From DASQFI01 sp035633215 (GTDB lineage Bacteria; Acidobacteriota; Vicinamibacteria; Vicinamibacterales; SCN-69-37): 64,000 nt of DNA. The position numbers and the translations under genes are program-made. The DNA lies in the NCBI GenBank assembly GCA_035633215.1, contig DASQFI010000068.1:1-64000 (forward strand), written 5' to 3'. A model generated the notes under the pieces. That model was not told the origin of the DNA. It did no database searches and worked only from the letters and a program-made list of their open reading frames with translations. Positions 15,972-25,188 of the stretch are shown here, in pieces. Positions within the stretch are counted from its first letter, which is position 1, and each line of letters opens with the position of its first letter.

Positions 15972-17384
15972 ATGGCGAACCATCAGAAACGCTCCTCAGG
16001 GCGGCAGCCTGTCGAAACGGCCGTCGCTGACCAGTCCACCGACGCTTCCCCCGCCGCGGACGATCAGTCCATGCCGGCCCAACCCGAAGGCTCGGACGCC
16101 CCTCGTCCCCAGACCAAGCCAGCCCAGACGCTCAACATCAACGATCTGAAGGACCTGAGCATCCAGAAGCTCACCCAGATCGCCAAAGACTTGAACGTCG
16201 CGGGCGCCACCGGCATGCGCAAGCAGGATCTGATCTTCCAGATCCTCAAGGCGCAGACCGAGCTGAGCGGCTTCATGTTCTCGGAGGGCGTGCTCGAGGT
16301 CCTGCCTGATGGCTTCGGCTTCCTACGGGCGCCCGACTACAACTACCTGCCGGGTCCCGACGACATCTACGTGTCGCCGTCGCAGATCCGGAAATTCGAT
16401 CTCCAGACCGGCGACACCGTCTCCGGCCAGGTCCGGCCGCCGAAAGACGGCGAGCGCTACTTCGCGCTCATCAAGGTCGAAGCGGTCAATTTCGAAGCGC
16501 CCGATCAGGCGCGCAACAAGCTCTTCTTCGAGAACCTGACGCCGCTCTATCCGCAGGAGCGCGTCCGCCTCGAGACGACCGCCGAGAACCTCTCGGCGCG
16601 CGTGATGGACCTGATGACGCCGATCGGCAAGGGCCAGCGCGGCCTCATCGTCGCGCCGCCGCGCACGGGCAAGACGATGCTCTTGCAGAACATCGCGCAG
16701 TCGATCACGACGAACCATCCGGAGATCTATCTCATCGTGCTGCTCATCGACGAGCGGCCGGAAGAAGTCACCGACATGCAGCGGTCGGTCCGCGGCGAGG
16801 TCATCTCGTCGACGTTCGACGAGCCGGCGCAGCGGCACGTGCAGGTGGCCGAGATGGTCATCGAGAAAGCCAAGCGCCTCGTCGAGCACAAGAAAGACGT
16901 GGTGATCCTGCTCGACTCGATCACGCGCCTCGCGCGGGCCTACAACACGGTCGCGCCGCCGTCGGGGAAGGTGCTCTCGGGCGGGCTCGACTCGAACGCG
17001 CTCCAGAAGCCGAAGCGCTTCTTCGGCGCCGCGCGCAACATCGAAGAGGGCGGCTCCATCACGATCATGTCGACCGCGCTCATCGACACGGGCTCCCGCA
17101 TGGACGACGTCATCTTCGAGGAGTTCAAGGGCACGGGCAACATGGAAATCCACCTCGACCGCAAGCTGGTCGACAAGCGCGTGTTCCCGGCGATCGACAT
17201 CATCAAGAGCGGCACCCGCAAGGAAGAGCTGCTCATCCAGAAGGAAGACCTCAACCGCATCTGGGTCCTGCGCAAGGTTCTCACGCCGCTGTCGCCCGTC
17301 GAGGCGATGGAGCTGCTCCTCGACAAGATGGGCAAGACCAAGAGCAACGCCGAGTTCCTCGCGGCAATGCAGAAGATGAGCTGA
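15972..17384 (+). CDS. rho: Transcription termination factor Rho
   Basis: 470 residues. A low-complexity, Gln/Pro/Asp-rich N-terminal extension of about 50 residues precedes the Rho N domain (INDLKDLSIQKLTQIAKDL) and the RNA-binding cold-shock-like domain (EGVLEVLPDGFGFLRAPDYN). The ATPase domain carries Walker A GLIVAPPRTGKT near residue 230, LLIDERPEEVTDM (Walker B region), and the C-terminal ring elements SGGLDSNALQKPKRFFGAARN and RLARAYN. The helicase terminates transcripts lacking intrinsic signals, relevant here because the exopolysaccharide operon has its own NusG paralog. The gene is monocistronic and ends against a shared hairpin with the convergent gene. Confidence 0.97.
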   Translation: MANHQKRSSGRQPVETAVADQSTDASPAADDQSMPAQPEGSDAPRPQTKPAQTLNINDLKDLSIQKLTQIAKDLNVAGATGMRKQDLIFQILKAQTELSGFMFSEGVLEVLPDGFGFLRAPDYNYLPGPDDIYVSPSQIRKFDLQTGDTVSGQVRPPKDGERYFALIKVEAVNFEAPDQARNKLFFENLTPLYPQERVRLETTAENLSARVMDLMTPIGKGQRGLIVAPPRTGKTMLLQNIAQSITTNHPEIYLIVLLIDERPEEVTDMQRSVRGEVISSTFDEPAQRHVQVAEMVIEKAKRLVEHKKDVVILLDSITRLARAYNTVAPPSGKVLSGGLDSNALQKPKRFFGAARNIEEGGSITIMSTALIDTGSRMDDVIFEEFKGTGNMEIHLDRKLVDKRVFPAIDIIKSGTRKEELLIQKEDLNRIWVLRKVLTPLSPVEAMELLLDKMGKTKSNAEFLAAMQKMS

Positions 17385-17401
17385 CGCCGCGGGAGAGGCT
17401 C

Positions 17402-17428
17402 AAAGGCTCAAATTCAGCCTTTCTTTCT
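17402..17428. terminator. Intrinsic terminator at the end of rho
   Basis: AAAGGCT (17402-17408), a 7-base loop, then AGCCTTT (17416-17422) followed by CTTTCT gives a short stem with a T-rich tail for rho transcription. It overlaps the stop codon of the convergent membrane-protein gene. Confidence 0.5.
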
Positions 17429-18727
17429 GTCCGCGTTCCACACATCTGGCCTACGCTCGCCTAACAATCGATAGTTCTTTTCCGTGATTGCGCGTACGAC
17501 GAGCGGCCGATCTGCGTACAGCGATCGTTTGAACACGCGGTCCTTCGCAATCGCGATGTGAGTCACCGCGCCAGACACCAGCAGAGCCGCCGCAAGAATA
17601 CGAATCGCCCGCCGCGTGAAGAGCTGTTCCCAGACGTAGAACGAGTAGATCATCACGGCCGGCAGCGTGACGTAGAACGTGTGTGACGACGGACTTTTCA
17701 CCGAAAACGCGAAGCTGACGTAGACGAACGCGAGGAGCGCGAGGGTGAACCAGCGCACGGCCGGCCAGGCGGGCGGGCCGGCGCGCCGGAACAGCCACGC
17801 CAGCAACACCAGCGTCTGGGCGATCCCGACCAGCGTCGCGAAAATGACGAACGGCGCCGCCCACCAGTGCTCGGCGAGAAACATCAAGCGCGCTTCGGTG
17901 CCGGCGCCGACAAACCGCGGCGCTTCGAAGCTGCCGAACGAGAGAAATCTCGCGACGACCTCGGGCAACCGGAGCAGATGGCTCCAATCGACGGTGATAC
18001 TCGCGCCCGTCCCGAGGGCGATGGCGGTGGGCCCGAACCTGAGGAGCGTCGGCACGAGCGTGAGCCCCGCCACGCCGGCGCCAAGCGCGCACCAGACAGC
18101 ACTCGCCGCGGCCAGCCGCGCGTTGCGTCGGCCGAGCTGCACGAGCGACCCCGCGAGGATCGGCACGAGCAGCACGAACGAGAGATGCAGCTGGTAGACC
18201 CACAGCAACCCGAACCCCGCCATCACGGCCGCGAGGCGATAGGAAATCGCGCCGTGCCGGAGCGGCGGCGTCAGCTCGAAGACGCCGACGAAGAACAGCA
18301 CGGCCCCGGTGAGGACGTACGACGGGTTGTTGATCTCGGTCGAAAACCCCAGCGTCCACGGCGCGAAGAACATCCAGAGCCAGAGGAACCCGCGCGGCAC
18401 GGCCGGACATCGCCGCCCGATGTACCACCCGAGCAGCACCAGCGATCCGAACGAGAGCAGATTCAGAAGGACGTACGGCGCCTCGGGCTGCGCGACGAGA
18501 AACAGCGGGCCGCCAACCAGCAGGCCCTGCAGCGCTCCCGGGATCTGCGTCTGTGTGTACACGACATCCGGCCCGTAGTACGGCCATTCGCCCGTCGTGT
18601 AGAAGCGCAGGCCGATCATGAAGATCTGCCGCATGTCCTCGATCCAGAAGTCGGTCGTAAGGCTGAACGCCAGCCGCAAGAGAAACGCGGCGGGGAAGAG
18701 CAGCCACGCCGGCGCGGCCCGTTTCAT
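17414..18727 (-). CDS. Integral membrane protein, GT-C glycosyltransferase-like
   Basis: 437 residues with roughly ten hydrophobic helices. After the first helix comes a periplasmic loop with acidic residues (TDFWIEDMRQIFMIGLRFY), then TGEWPYYGPDVVYTQTQIPG, a layout reminiscent of GT-C fold lipid-phosphosugar transferases of the PMT/ArnT group, though the DE pair is less clear than in the neighbouring gene. Its start overlaps the end of the ArnT-like gene upstream by 4 bp, so the two are coupled and probably cooperate in transferring sugars to an envelope acceptor. Donor and acceptor are unknown. The stop sits in the terminator hairpin shared with rho. Confidence 0.7.
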   Translation of the reverse strand: MKRAAPAWLLFPAAFLLRLAFSLTTDFWIEDMRQIFMIGLRFYTTGEWPYYGPDVVYTQTQIPGALQGLLVGGPLFLVAQPEAPYVLLNLLSFGSLVLLGWYIGRRCPAVPRGFLWLWMFFAPWTLGFSTEINNPSYVLTGAVLFFVGVFELTPPLRHGAISYRLAAVMAGFGLLWVYQLHLSFVLLVPILAGSLVQLGRRNARLAAASAVWCALGAGVAGLTLVPTLLRFGPTAIALGTGASITVDWSHLLRLPEVVARFLSFGSFEAPRFVGAGTEARLMFLAEHWWAAPFVIFATLVGIAQTLVLLAWLFRRAGPPAWPAVRWFTLALLAFVYVSFAFSVKSPSSHTFYVTLPAVMIYSFYVWEQLFTRRAIRILAAALLVSGAVTHIAIAKDRVFKRSLYADRPLVVRAITEKNYRLLGERRPDVWNADRKKG

Positions 18728-20460
18728 CGATTGCTGGCGAGGACGATGCGCTGGAGGCGGCGCGCGGGATCGGGACGCACGAGGTCCTCGGCGCGCAGGG
18801 ACGCGACGTTGAGATAGGTCACTTCAGCCAGCCGCACGTATCGCCGTCCCGATGCCGCCTCGATCCGGTCCAGCATCGACGCGTCGACGACGACGATCGT
18901 GTGGTTCTTCTGTTCGAGGATCCGGCGCGCGTGTTCGTCGAGATCGCCGACGAGGGTGAAGTGGTGCGCGTAGTACACGAGATTACGTGTGAACCCGCCG
19001 CACGTGCAGACGGTGGGCTCGGGCCCCTGCGCGCGCACCGCCGCGGCGATGACCTCGACGGGCTCCGGCCGCCCGAGCGAGAACACGCTCGCCTGGAGCG
19101 CGAGGAGCGTCGCCGCCGCGGCGCCCGTGATGACCGACAGCGCGATCCTGGGCGCGAGCGCCAGCGACGAAGCGGCCGCCGCCGCGCCGCACGCGATCAT
19201 CAGATACGGCCCGGCGGGACTCCACGTCGGATCGGCGGCCGCGAGCATCGGCCGCGCCCGCAGGACCGAGGCCCCCACGAAGATGATCGTCCCGCTCGTC
19301 GCCAGGCACAGCGTCGTCCAGAGCCGGTCGCCGGCGGGCCAGCTTTGAGCCGAGTCGCCGGGCCTGTCCGCGCGCAGGTATCGCCAGAGCGACGCCGCCA
19401 GGAGAATGGCCAGCGGCGCGAGACAGGGCAGCACGTATCGCGGCTGTTTGCCGATCGAGAGGGAATAGAAGACGAACGGCACGAGCGCCCACAGCGCCAG
19501 CCGGACCTCGGCGGCCGAGAGCCGCCGGCGTCGCCGAAGGACGCGCAGCAGTGGCTTGACCCAGAGGAACAGAAACGGCGTCCAGGGCATGAATCCGCCG
19601 AGGATGACGGGCACGTACATGAAGACCGAACGCGGCTCGTTGTAGCGAGCCGTCGCAAAGCGCTCGACGTTCTCGCCGACGAAGAACCGGAACAGGTACT
19701 CCACGCCGTGAACGAGCGTCACCGCGAGAAACCAGGGCACGGCAATGACGAGGAACACCGCGGACGCGATCGCAAGGTCCGAAACCGAAAGCGGGAGCCA
19801 GGGCGCTCCGGGGCGGCCGCGCCGCTCCAGGACGATCAGACCCATCACCGTCCCGAGTGGCAGCACCACGGCGACGGGCCCTTTCGTGAGCAGCCCAAGC
19901 GCCATCGCGGCCGCGGCGACGATCAACCACCGGCGACGCGACGATCTGGTGGGTTCCGCGTCGGTGGGGCTGCCGTCAGGCGCCGGCCGTGCGATCTGCA
20001 CGGCTTCGATCGCCGCCCAGGTCGCCAGCGTCATGAAGAACGTGAGCGGAAGATCCGGAAGCGCCTGTCGCGCCATGTTGAACGCGCCGAAGCTCGTCGC
20101 GATGATCGCGCCCGCGACGAACCCGACGCCGTCGCCGTACCAACGGCGTCCCGCGCCGAAGGTCACGAGCACGACGCCGACGCCGGAGACGGCGGCCCAG
20201 AAGCGCGCGGCGGCTTCGCTGACGCCGGCGACCGTGTCGGTCGCGGCGATCAGCCAGTAGAACAGAATCGGTTTCTGGAAGCGGGGCTCGTCGTTGAAGT
20301 ACGGCGTAATCCAGTCGCCGCGCGCGAGCATCTCGCGGGCGGCCTCGGCGTAAAACGCTTCGTCAGAATCGGCGATGGCCGGACCGCCGAGCCCGGCAAA
20401 GAACGTCAGCGAGCACAGCAGCAGAAGAACGAGCGCGCGCCACACGAGAGCCGTTCTCAC
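18724..20460 (-). CDS. ArnT/PMT-family (GT39/GT83-like) membrane glycosyltransferase
   Basis: 578 residues with about twelve transmembrane helices. The first periplasmic loop carries the family DE motif (IADSDEAFYAEAAREML), followed by GDWITPYFNDEPRFQKPILF, the classic ArnT-like sequence for a polyprenyl-phosphate sugar donor site; RQALPDLPLTFFMTLATWA follows. The C-terminal part is a soluble periplasmic domain (VEVIAAAVRAQGPEPTVC). It should transfer a sugar from a lipid carrier to lipid A, protein or glycan outside the cytoplasm. It is translated together with the next gene by ATGA overlap. The first four codons lie in one arm of an inverted repeat (20448-20544). Confidence 0.85.
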   Translation of the reverse strand: MRTALVWRALVLLLLCSLTFFAGLGGPAIADSDEAFYAEAAREMLARGDWITPYFNDEPRFQKPILFYWLIAATDTVAGVSEAAARFWAAVSGVGVVLVTFGAGRRWYGDGVGFVAGAIIATSFGAFNMARQALPDLPLTFFMTLATWAAIEAVQIARPAPDGSPTDAEPTRSSRRRWLIVAAAAMALGLLTKGPVAVVLPLGTVMGLIVLERRGRPGAPWLPLSVSDLAIASAVFLVIAVPWFLAVTLVHGVEYLFRFFVGENVERFATARYNEPRSVFMYVPVILGGFMPWTPFLFLWVKPLLRVLRRRRRLSAAEVRLALWALVPFVFYSLSIGKQPRYVLPCLAPLAILLAASLWRYLRADRPGDSAQSWPAGDRLWTTLCLATSGTIIFVGASVLRARPMLAAADPTWSPAGPYLMIACGAAAAASSLALAPRIALSVITGAAAATLLALQASVFSLGRPEPVEVIAAAVRAQGPEPTVCTCGGFTRNLVYYAHHFTLVGDLDEHARRILEQKNHTIVVVDASMLDRIEAASGRRYVRLAEVTYLNVASLRAEDLVRPDPARRLQRIVLASNR

Positions 20461-20544
20461 GTTTCTCTGGCCGCCCGGCGGGTGGATTCAGCCAGGGTGC
20501 CCGGATTCGAGTGGGTTGGCACAAGACGGTCGTGAGAACGGCTC
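20448..20544. repeat. Inverted repeat (14-bp arms) at the start of the ArnT-like gene
   Basis: GAGCCGTTCTCACG at 20448-20461 and its exact complement at 20531-20544 bracket 69 bp. The left arm contains the minus-strand start codon and the first codons (M R T A) of the ArnT-like gene. It has the same scale (97 bp) and junction position as the longer palindromes elsewhere in the window, but the middle is not palindromic. Confidence 0.6.
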
Positions 20545-20573
20545 GAGACCGCGGCAGTATAGCTGATTCCCGA

Positions 20574-22475
20574 TCAGCTCACGCGCGCGTCGGCCGACTG
20601 CTCGATGGCCGCGTCGGCGCGCCGTTCGGCGTCATCGGTCGCCGCGAGCAGCGCGCGCAGCTCCTCGCCTTCGACGACTTCCTTCTCGAGGAGACGCGCC
20701 GACAGGACGTCGAGACCTTCGCGGCGCTCGGCAAGGATGCGACGCGCCCGATCCTCGGCGGTCGTGATCAACCGCTTCACCTCGGCGTCAATCACGCGCG
20801 CGGTTTCCTCCGCGTACGCGCCGCGCTCCGGCATGAATGGCAGATCGATGAACGAGTTGCGGCGGCGGCCTTCGTGATTGACCGGCCCAATCGCCTCGCT
20901 CATGCCGAATTCGGTGACCATCGCGCGCGCGATGTCGGTCGCGCGGAGCAGATCGTTCTGCGCGCCGGTCGAGACCTCGTCGAAGACGATCGACTCGGCC
21001 GTACGCCCGCCAAGCAGCACCGACAGGCGGTACTCGAGATCGGTTTTCGACATCAGGTACCGGTCTTCGAGCGGCAGCTGCATCGTGTAGCCGAGCGCCC
21101 CGAACCCGCGCTGCACGATCGAGACCTTGTGCACCGGATCCACGCCGGGCAGCACGGTCGCGACGATCGCATGGCCCGACTCGTGAAACGCGACGATGCG
21201 TCGCTCGCGCACGGTCATCACGCGCTTCTTCTCGAGACCGGCAATCAAACGATCGATCGCCTCGTCGAAATCCGAGCGCTCGACGGCCGTCTTGTCGCGC
21301 CGCGCGGCGAGCAGCGCCGCTTCGTTCACGAGATTGGCGAGATCCGCGCCGACAAAGCCGGCCGTCCGCGCGGCGATGACCTTGAGATCGACCTTGTCCG
21401 AGAGCTTGACCTGCTTGGCGTGAATCCCCAGGATGGCCTCGCGTCCCTTCACGTCGGGCTTGTCGACGAGCACCTGCCGATCGAACCGGCCGGGACGGAG
21501 CAGAGCAGGGTCGAGCACCTCGGGGCGGTTCGTCGCCGCCATGATGATGACGCCCTTCTTCGAGTCGAACCCGTCCATCTCGGCGAGCAGCTGGTTGAGC
21601 GTCTGCTCGCGCTCCTCGTGACCGCCCATCGGCGACTGCTGGCGGACCTTGCCGAGCGCGTCAAGCTCGTCGATGAAGACGATGCACGGCGCCTTGGCTT
21701 CGGCCTGCCGGAAGAGATCGCGGACACGCGCGGCGCCGACGCCGACGAACATCTCGACGAACTCCGATCCGCTGAGACTGAAGAACGGCACCTTCGCTTC
21801 TCCCGCGACCGCGCGCGCCAGGAGCGTCTTGCCCGTCCCGGGCGGGCCGACGAGCAGCACACCCTTGGGAATACGACCCCCGAGCGTCGTGTACTTGCGC
21901 GGGTTTTTCAGGAACTCGACGATCTCTCGCAGCTCTTCCTCGGCCTCGTCCACGCCCGCGACGTCCACGAAGGCCACCTTGACGTCGTCGTCCGCATAGA
22001 TCTTCGCGCGGCTGCGCGCGAACGACATGATGCCGCCCTCGGCGCCGCCCATCCGGCGGATGAAGAAAATCCAGAGCGCGAGGATCAACAGGAAGGGCAC
22101 GACCCAGCTCAGGAGCTCGGTCACCCAGCGATTGTCCGCTTCGCCCCGGAACGTGACTTTGCGCGCCTGAAGCTCTTCGGCCAGCTTCGGATCGTCCACA
22201 CGGATCGTGTGAAAGAGGATTTCTTTGTTCTCGCCGTCGCGGTACTTGCCGGTGATCGCTTCCTTGCTGACATCGGCCTCGACGATGTGGCCCTGCGCCA
22301 GCAGCAGCTTGAACTGCGAGTAGTCGATCGTCTGGCCCTGCCTGACGACCGAGGACACGAGGTTGGCGATCAGGAGCAGCGCGAACAGGCTCAAGCCGAA
22401 CCACATCGGCGAGAACGGCCGGCGGAAACCCGTTCGCCTCGGCCTAGGTCCGGCTGGATTGGGGGTAGGTGTCAT
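20574..22475 (-). CDS. ftsH: ATP-dependent zinc metalloprotease FtsH
   Basis: 633 residues, usual FtsH size. Two N-terminal transmembrane helices (about 24-45 and 122-141, the latter SWVVPFLLILALWIFFIRR) flank a periplasmic domain. The AAA+ module has Walker A GPPGTGKT near 211, Walker B IVFIDELDALG and the SRH region; the pore motif is FVGVGAARVR. The protease domain has the zinc-binding HESGH motif (VAFHESGHAIVA) and the third ligand region. It degrades misfolded membrane proteins and short-lived regulators from the inner membrane. A minus-strand neighbour pair, clpB and cbpA, lies upstream, giving a proteostasis cluster. The basic, Pro-rich start (TPTPNPAGPRPRR) is cytoplasmic. Confidence 0.97.
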   Translation of the reverse strand: MTPTPNPAGPRPRRTGFRRPFSPMWFGLSLFALLLIANLVSSVVRQGQTIDYSQFKLLLAQGHIVEADVSKEAITGKYRDGENKEILFHTIRVDDPKLAEELQARKVTFRGEADNRWVTELLSWVVPFLLILALWIFFIRRMGGAEGGIMSFARSRAKIYADDDVKVAFVDVAGVDEAEEELREIVEFLKNPRKYTTLGGRIPKGVLLVGPPGTGKTLLARAVAGEAKVPFFSLSGSEFVEMFVGVGAARVRDLFRQAEAKAPCIVFIDELDALGKVRQQSPMGGHEEREQTLNQLLAEMDGFDSKKGVIIMAATNRPEVLDPALLRPGRFDRQVLVDKPDVKGREAILGIHAKQVKLSDKVDLKVIAARTAGFVGADLANLVNEAALLAARRDKTAVERSDFDEAIDRLIAGLEKKRVMTVRERRIVAFHESGHAIVATVLPGVDPVHKVSIVQRGFGALGYTMQLPLEDRYLMSKTDLEYRLSVLLGGRTAESIVFDEVSTGAQNDLLRATDIARAMVTEFGMSEAIGPVNHEGRRRNSFIDLPFMPERGAYAEETARVIDAEVKRLITTAEDRARRILAERREGLDVLSARLLEKEVVEGEELRALLAATDDAERRADAAIEQSADARVS

Positions 22476-22542
22476 GACAAAAGACCTTGGGGACGCCCGA
22501 GGTCGTTCCTTTGATTACGAATGTGTGCGCGGCCAGTCCGCC

Positions 22543-25158
22543 TCATCCGACCCGCGCCGGCGTCTCGCGCCGCAGCACGAGCGCGCCTTTCTCCACGTCC
22601 ACGCTCACGAGTTCGCCCTCTTTGAACTCTCCCTGGAGCACACCCAATGCCAACGGATCGAGCACCCGGCGCTGGATCGTCCGCTTGAGCGGACGCGCCC
22701 CATACACCGGATCGTATCCCTCTTCGATGATCAAGTCCCGCGCTTTGTCGGTGAGCTCGATCCGGATCTTGCGATCCTCGAGCCGGCGGAGCAGCGCCGC
22801 GAGCTGGATGTCGATGATCTCGCGGATGTGCTCGCGCCCGAGCGCGTGGAAGAAGATGACCTCGTCGATGCGATTCAGGAACTCCGGTTTGAAGTGCGAG
22901 CGGAGCGCGTCCATCAACTGCCGGCGCATGCCCTCGTCGAGGTCCGACGAGCCGCGCATCGCCCGTTCGGCGATGTAGTGGCTGCCGACATTGGACGTCA
23001 TGATGACGACGGTGTTCTTGAAGTTCACGGTGCGGCCCTTCCCGTCCGTGAGCCGGCCGTCGTCGAGCAGCTGCAGCATGACGTTCAGTACTTCGGCGTG
23101 CGCCTTCTCGATCTCGTCGAAGAGCACGACGGCATACGGACGCCGCCGCACGGCTTCGGTGAGCTGGCCGGACTCTTCGTAGCCAACGTAGCCGGGGGGC
23201 GCGCCGATCAACCGCGAGACCGTGTGCTTCTCCTGGTATTCCGACATGTCGATCCGGATGAGCGCATGTTCATCGTCGAACAGGAACTCGGCGAGCGCGC
23301 GGGCCAGCTCCGTCTTGCCGACGCCGGTCGGTCCCAGAAAGATGAAGCTGCCGAGCGGCCGGTTGGGGTCCTGCAGACCCGCTCGCGCGCGCCGAATCGC
23401 GTTGGCGACGGCCGTCACCGCCTCGTCCTGGCCGACGACGCGCCGGTGCAGCCGCTCCTCCATGCGAATGAGCTTCTGAACCTCGCCCTCCATCAGGCGC
23501 GAGACGGGAATGTGCGTCCAGCGCGAGACGACCTCGGCGATGTCCTCCTCGTCCACTTCTTCCTTGAGCATCCGCGGGCCGGTCGCAGGTTTGGCAACCG
23601 CCTGCTCGTGCTCGGCGATCTTGCGCTCGAGCGCCGGGATGCGGCCGTACTGCAGCTCCGACGCCTTGGCGAAGTCACCCGCCCGCTGCGCGCGCTCGGC
23701 CTCCTGACGGAGCTGTTCGAGCTCTTCTTTCTGGGTCCGCACGCCCTGAATCGCGTCCTTTTCCCGCTGCCATTGGGCGGCCAATCGCGTGCGGTCTTCC
23801 TTGAGACCGGCCAGTTCCCTTTCCAGCTTCGCCAGACGGTCTTTCGAGGCCGCGTCCGATTCCTTGCGCAGCGCCTCCCGTTCGATTTCGAGCTGCATGA
23901 TCCGCCGCTCGATCTCGTCCAGCTCGGCCGGCATCGAATCGATCTCCATGCGGAGCCGGGAGGCCGCCTCGTCGATGAGGTCGATGGCCTTGTCGGGCAG
24001 GAACCGGTCAGAGATGTACCGGTTGGAGAGCACCGCCGCCGCGACGAGTGCCGAGTCCTTGATCTTCACGCCGTGATGGATTTCGTATCGCTCGCGCAGG
24101 CCACGAAGGATGCTGATCGTGTCCTCGACCGTGGGCTCGCCGACGAGCACGGGCTGGAAGCGCCGCTCGAGCGCGGCGTCCTTTTCGATGTGCTTGCGGT
24201 ACTCGTCGAGCGTCGTCGCGCCGATCGTGTGCAGCTCGCCGCGGGCAAGCATCGGCTTCAAGAGGTTGGAGGCGTCGATGGAGCCTTCGGCCGCGCCGGC
24301 GCCGACCACGGTGTGCAGCTCGTCGATGAAGAGGATGACCTGGCCCTGGGCGTCGGCGACTTCCTTGAGGACGGCCTTGAGACGCTCCTCGAACTCGCCG
24401 CGGTATTTGGCGCCAGCCACCAGCGCGCCCATGTCGAGGGCGATGATCCGCTTGTTTCGAAGGCCCTCGGGCACGTCGCCGCGCACGATCCGCTGCGCCA
24501 GACCTTCGACGATAGCCGTCTTCCCGACGCCAGGCTCGCCGATGAGCACCGGATTGTTCTTCGTTCGCCGCGCGAGCACCTGGATCACGCGGCGGATTTC
24601 GTCGTCGCGGCCGATGACTGGATCCAGCTTGCCTTTCCGCGCGACCTCGGTCAGATCGCGGCCGTAGCGCTCGAGCGCCTGGTACTTGCCCTCGGGGTTC
24701 TGATCGGTCACCCGTTGCGAGCCGCGCACGCTCGTGAGTGCCTGGAAAATGCTGTCCCTGGTCACCCCGCGCTTTTTCAGCGTGTCGGCCGCGGGCGCGC
24801 GGCCGCCTTCGCTGGCGAGGGCGAGGAACAGGTGTTCGGTGCTCGTGTACTCGTCCTTGAGCCCCGCGGCTTCCTGCTCGGCGGCGTTGAGCACGTTACG
24901 CAAGCGCGCGGATAGACCCGGCTGTGATCCGCCCTGCACTTTCGGCAGCTTGTCGACGAGACCCTGGACCGCCGGACCAAGCGACGACTCATCGATGCCC
25001 ATCTTGCCGAGCAGGGCAGGGACGATGCCGTCGCGCTGCGCAATCAGGGCCAACAGGAGGTGTTCGGGCACGACTTCGGGATGCCCGGCACGTTCGGCGA
25101 GCTGCTGCGCCCCGAGCACGGCCTCCTGCGCTTTTTCGGTATAGCGATTGAGATTCAT
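22543..25158 (-). CDS. clpB: ATP-dependent disaggregase ClpB
   Basis: 871 residues: N domain (about 1-145), first AAA+ ring with Walker A GEPGVGKT near 208, a long coiled-coil middle domain at about 405-530 rich in Glu/Arg/Lys, and a second AAA+ ring with GPTGVGKT near 605 and DMSEYQEKHTVSRLIGAPPG. ClpB pulls proteins out of aggregates with DnaK/DnaJ; here a DnaJ-type gene lies immediately upstream on the same strand. No CIRCE operator or obvious heat-shock promoter was seen. Only 24 bp separate the cbpA stop from the clpB start, and those bases are part of a 14-bp tandem repeat. Confidence 0.96.
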   Translation of the reverse strand: MNLNRYTEKAQEAVLGAQQLAERAGHPEVVPEHLLLALIAQRDGIVPALLGKMGIDESSLGPAVQGLVDKLPKVQGGSQPGLSARLRNVLNAAEQEAAGLKDEYTSTEHLFLALASEGGRAPAADTLKKRGVTRDSIFQALTSVRGSQRVTDQNPEGKYQALERYGRDLTEVARKGKLDPVIGRDDEIRRVIQVLARRTKNNPVLIGEPGVGKTAIVEGLAQRIVRGDVPEGLRNKRIIALDMGALVAGAKYRGEFEERLKAVLKEVADAQGQVILFIDELHTVVGAGAAEGSIDASNLLKPMLARGELHTIGATTLDEYRKHIEKDAALERRFQPVLVGEPTVEDTISILRGLRERYEIHHGVKIKDSALVAAAVLSNRYISDRFLPDKAIDLIDEAASRLRMEIDSMPAELDEIERRIMQLEIEREALRKESDAASKDRLAKLERELAGLKEDRTRLAAQWQREKDAIQGVRTQKEELEQLRQEAERAQRAGDFAKASELQYGRIPALERKIAEHEQAVAKPATGPRMLKEEVDEEDIAEVVSRWTHIPVSRLMEGEVQKLIRMEERLHRRVVGQDEAVTAVANAIRRARAGLQDPNRPLGSFIFLGPTGVGKTELARALAEFLFDDEHALIRIDMSEYQEKHTVSRLIGAPPGYVGYEESGQLTEAVRRRPYAVVLFDEIEKAHAEVLNVMLQLLDDGRLTDGKGRTVNFKNTVVIMTSNVGSHYIAERAMRGSSDLDEGMRRQLMDALRSHFKPEFLNRIDEVIFFHALGREHIREIIDIQLAALLRRLEDRKIRIELTDKARDLIIEEGYDPVYGARPLKRTIQRRVLDPLALGVLQGEFKEGELVSVDVEKGALVLRRETPARVG

Positions 25159-25160
25159 GT

Positions 25161-25188
25161 CTCAAGCCTCACGCCCCAAGCCTCACGC
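25161..25188 (-). repeat. Two-unit 14-bp tandem repeat at the cbpA-clpB junction
   Basis: CTCAAGCCTCACGC (25161-25174) and CCCAAGCCTCACGC (25175-25188) are near-identical tandem units; a partial third unit (CTCACCCTTCAG) follows. The array covers the whole gap between the two genes, and the second unit includes the cbpA stop codon. In the direction of transcription the unit reads GCGTGAGGCTTG(A/G)G, which contains GAGG; a role as ribosome binding site for clpB is possible. Confidence 0.65.

Noticed and set aside
20511..22514. Long plus-strand open frame opposite ftsH
   Set aside because: Shadow of ftsH; composition dominated by Arg, Asp, His and Leu, with no recognisable domain. The plus-strand start also lies in a repeat.
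22363..24915. Plus-strand open frame opposite clpB
   Set aside because: Complementary-strand artefact of high GC; clpB motifs are all found on the minus strand.
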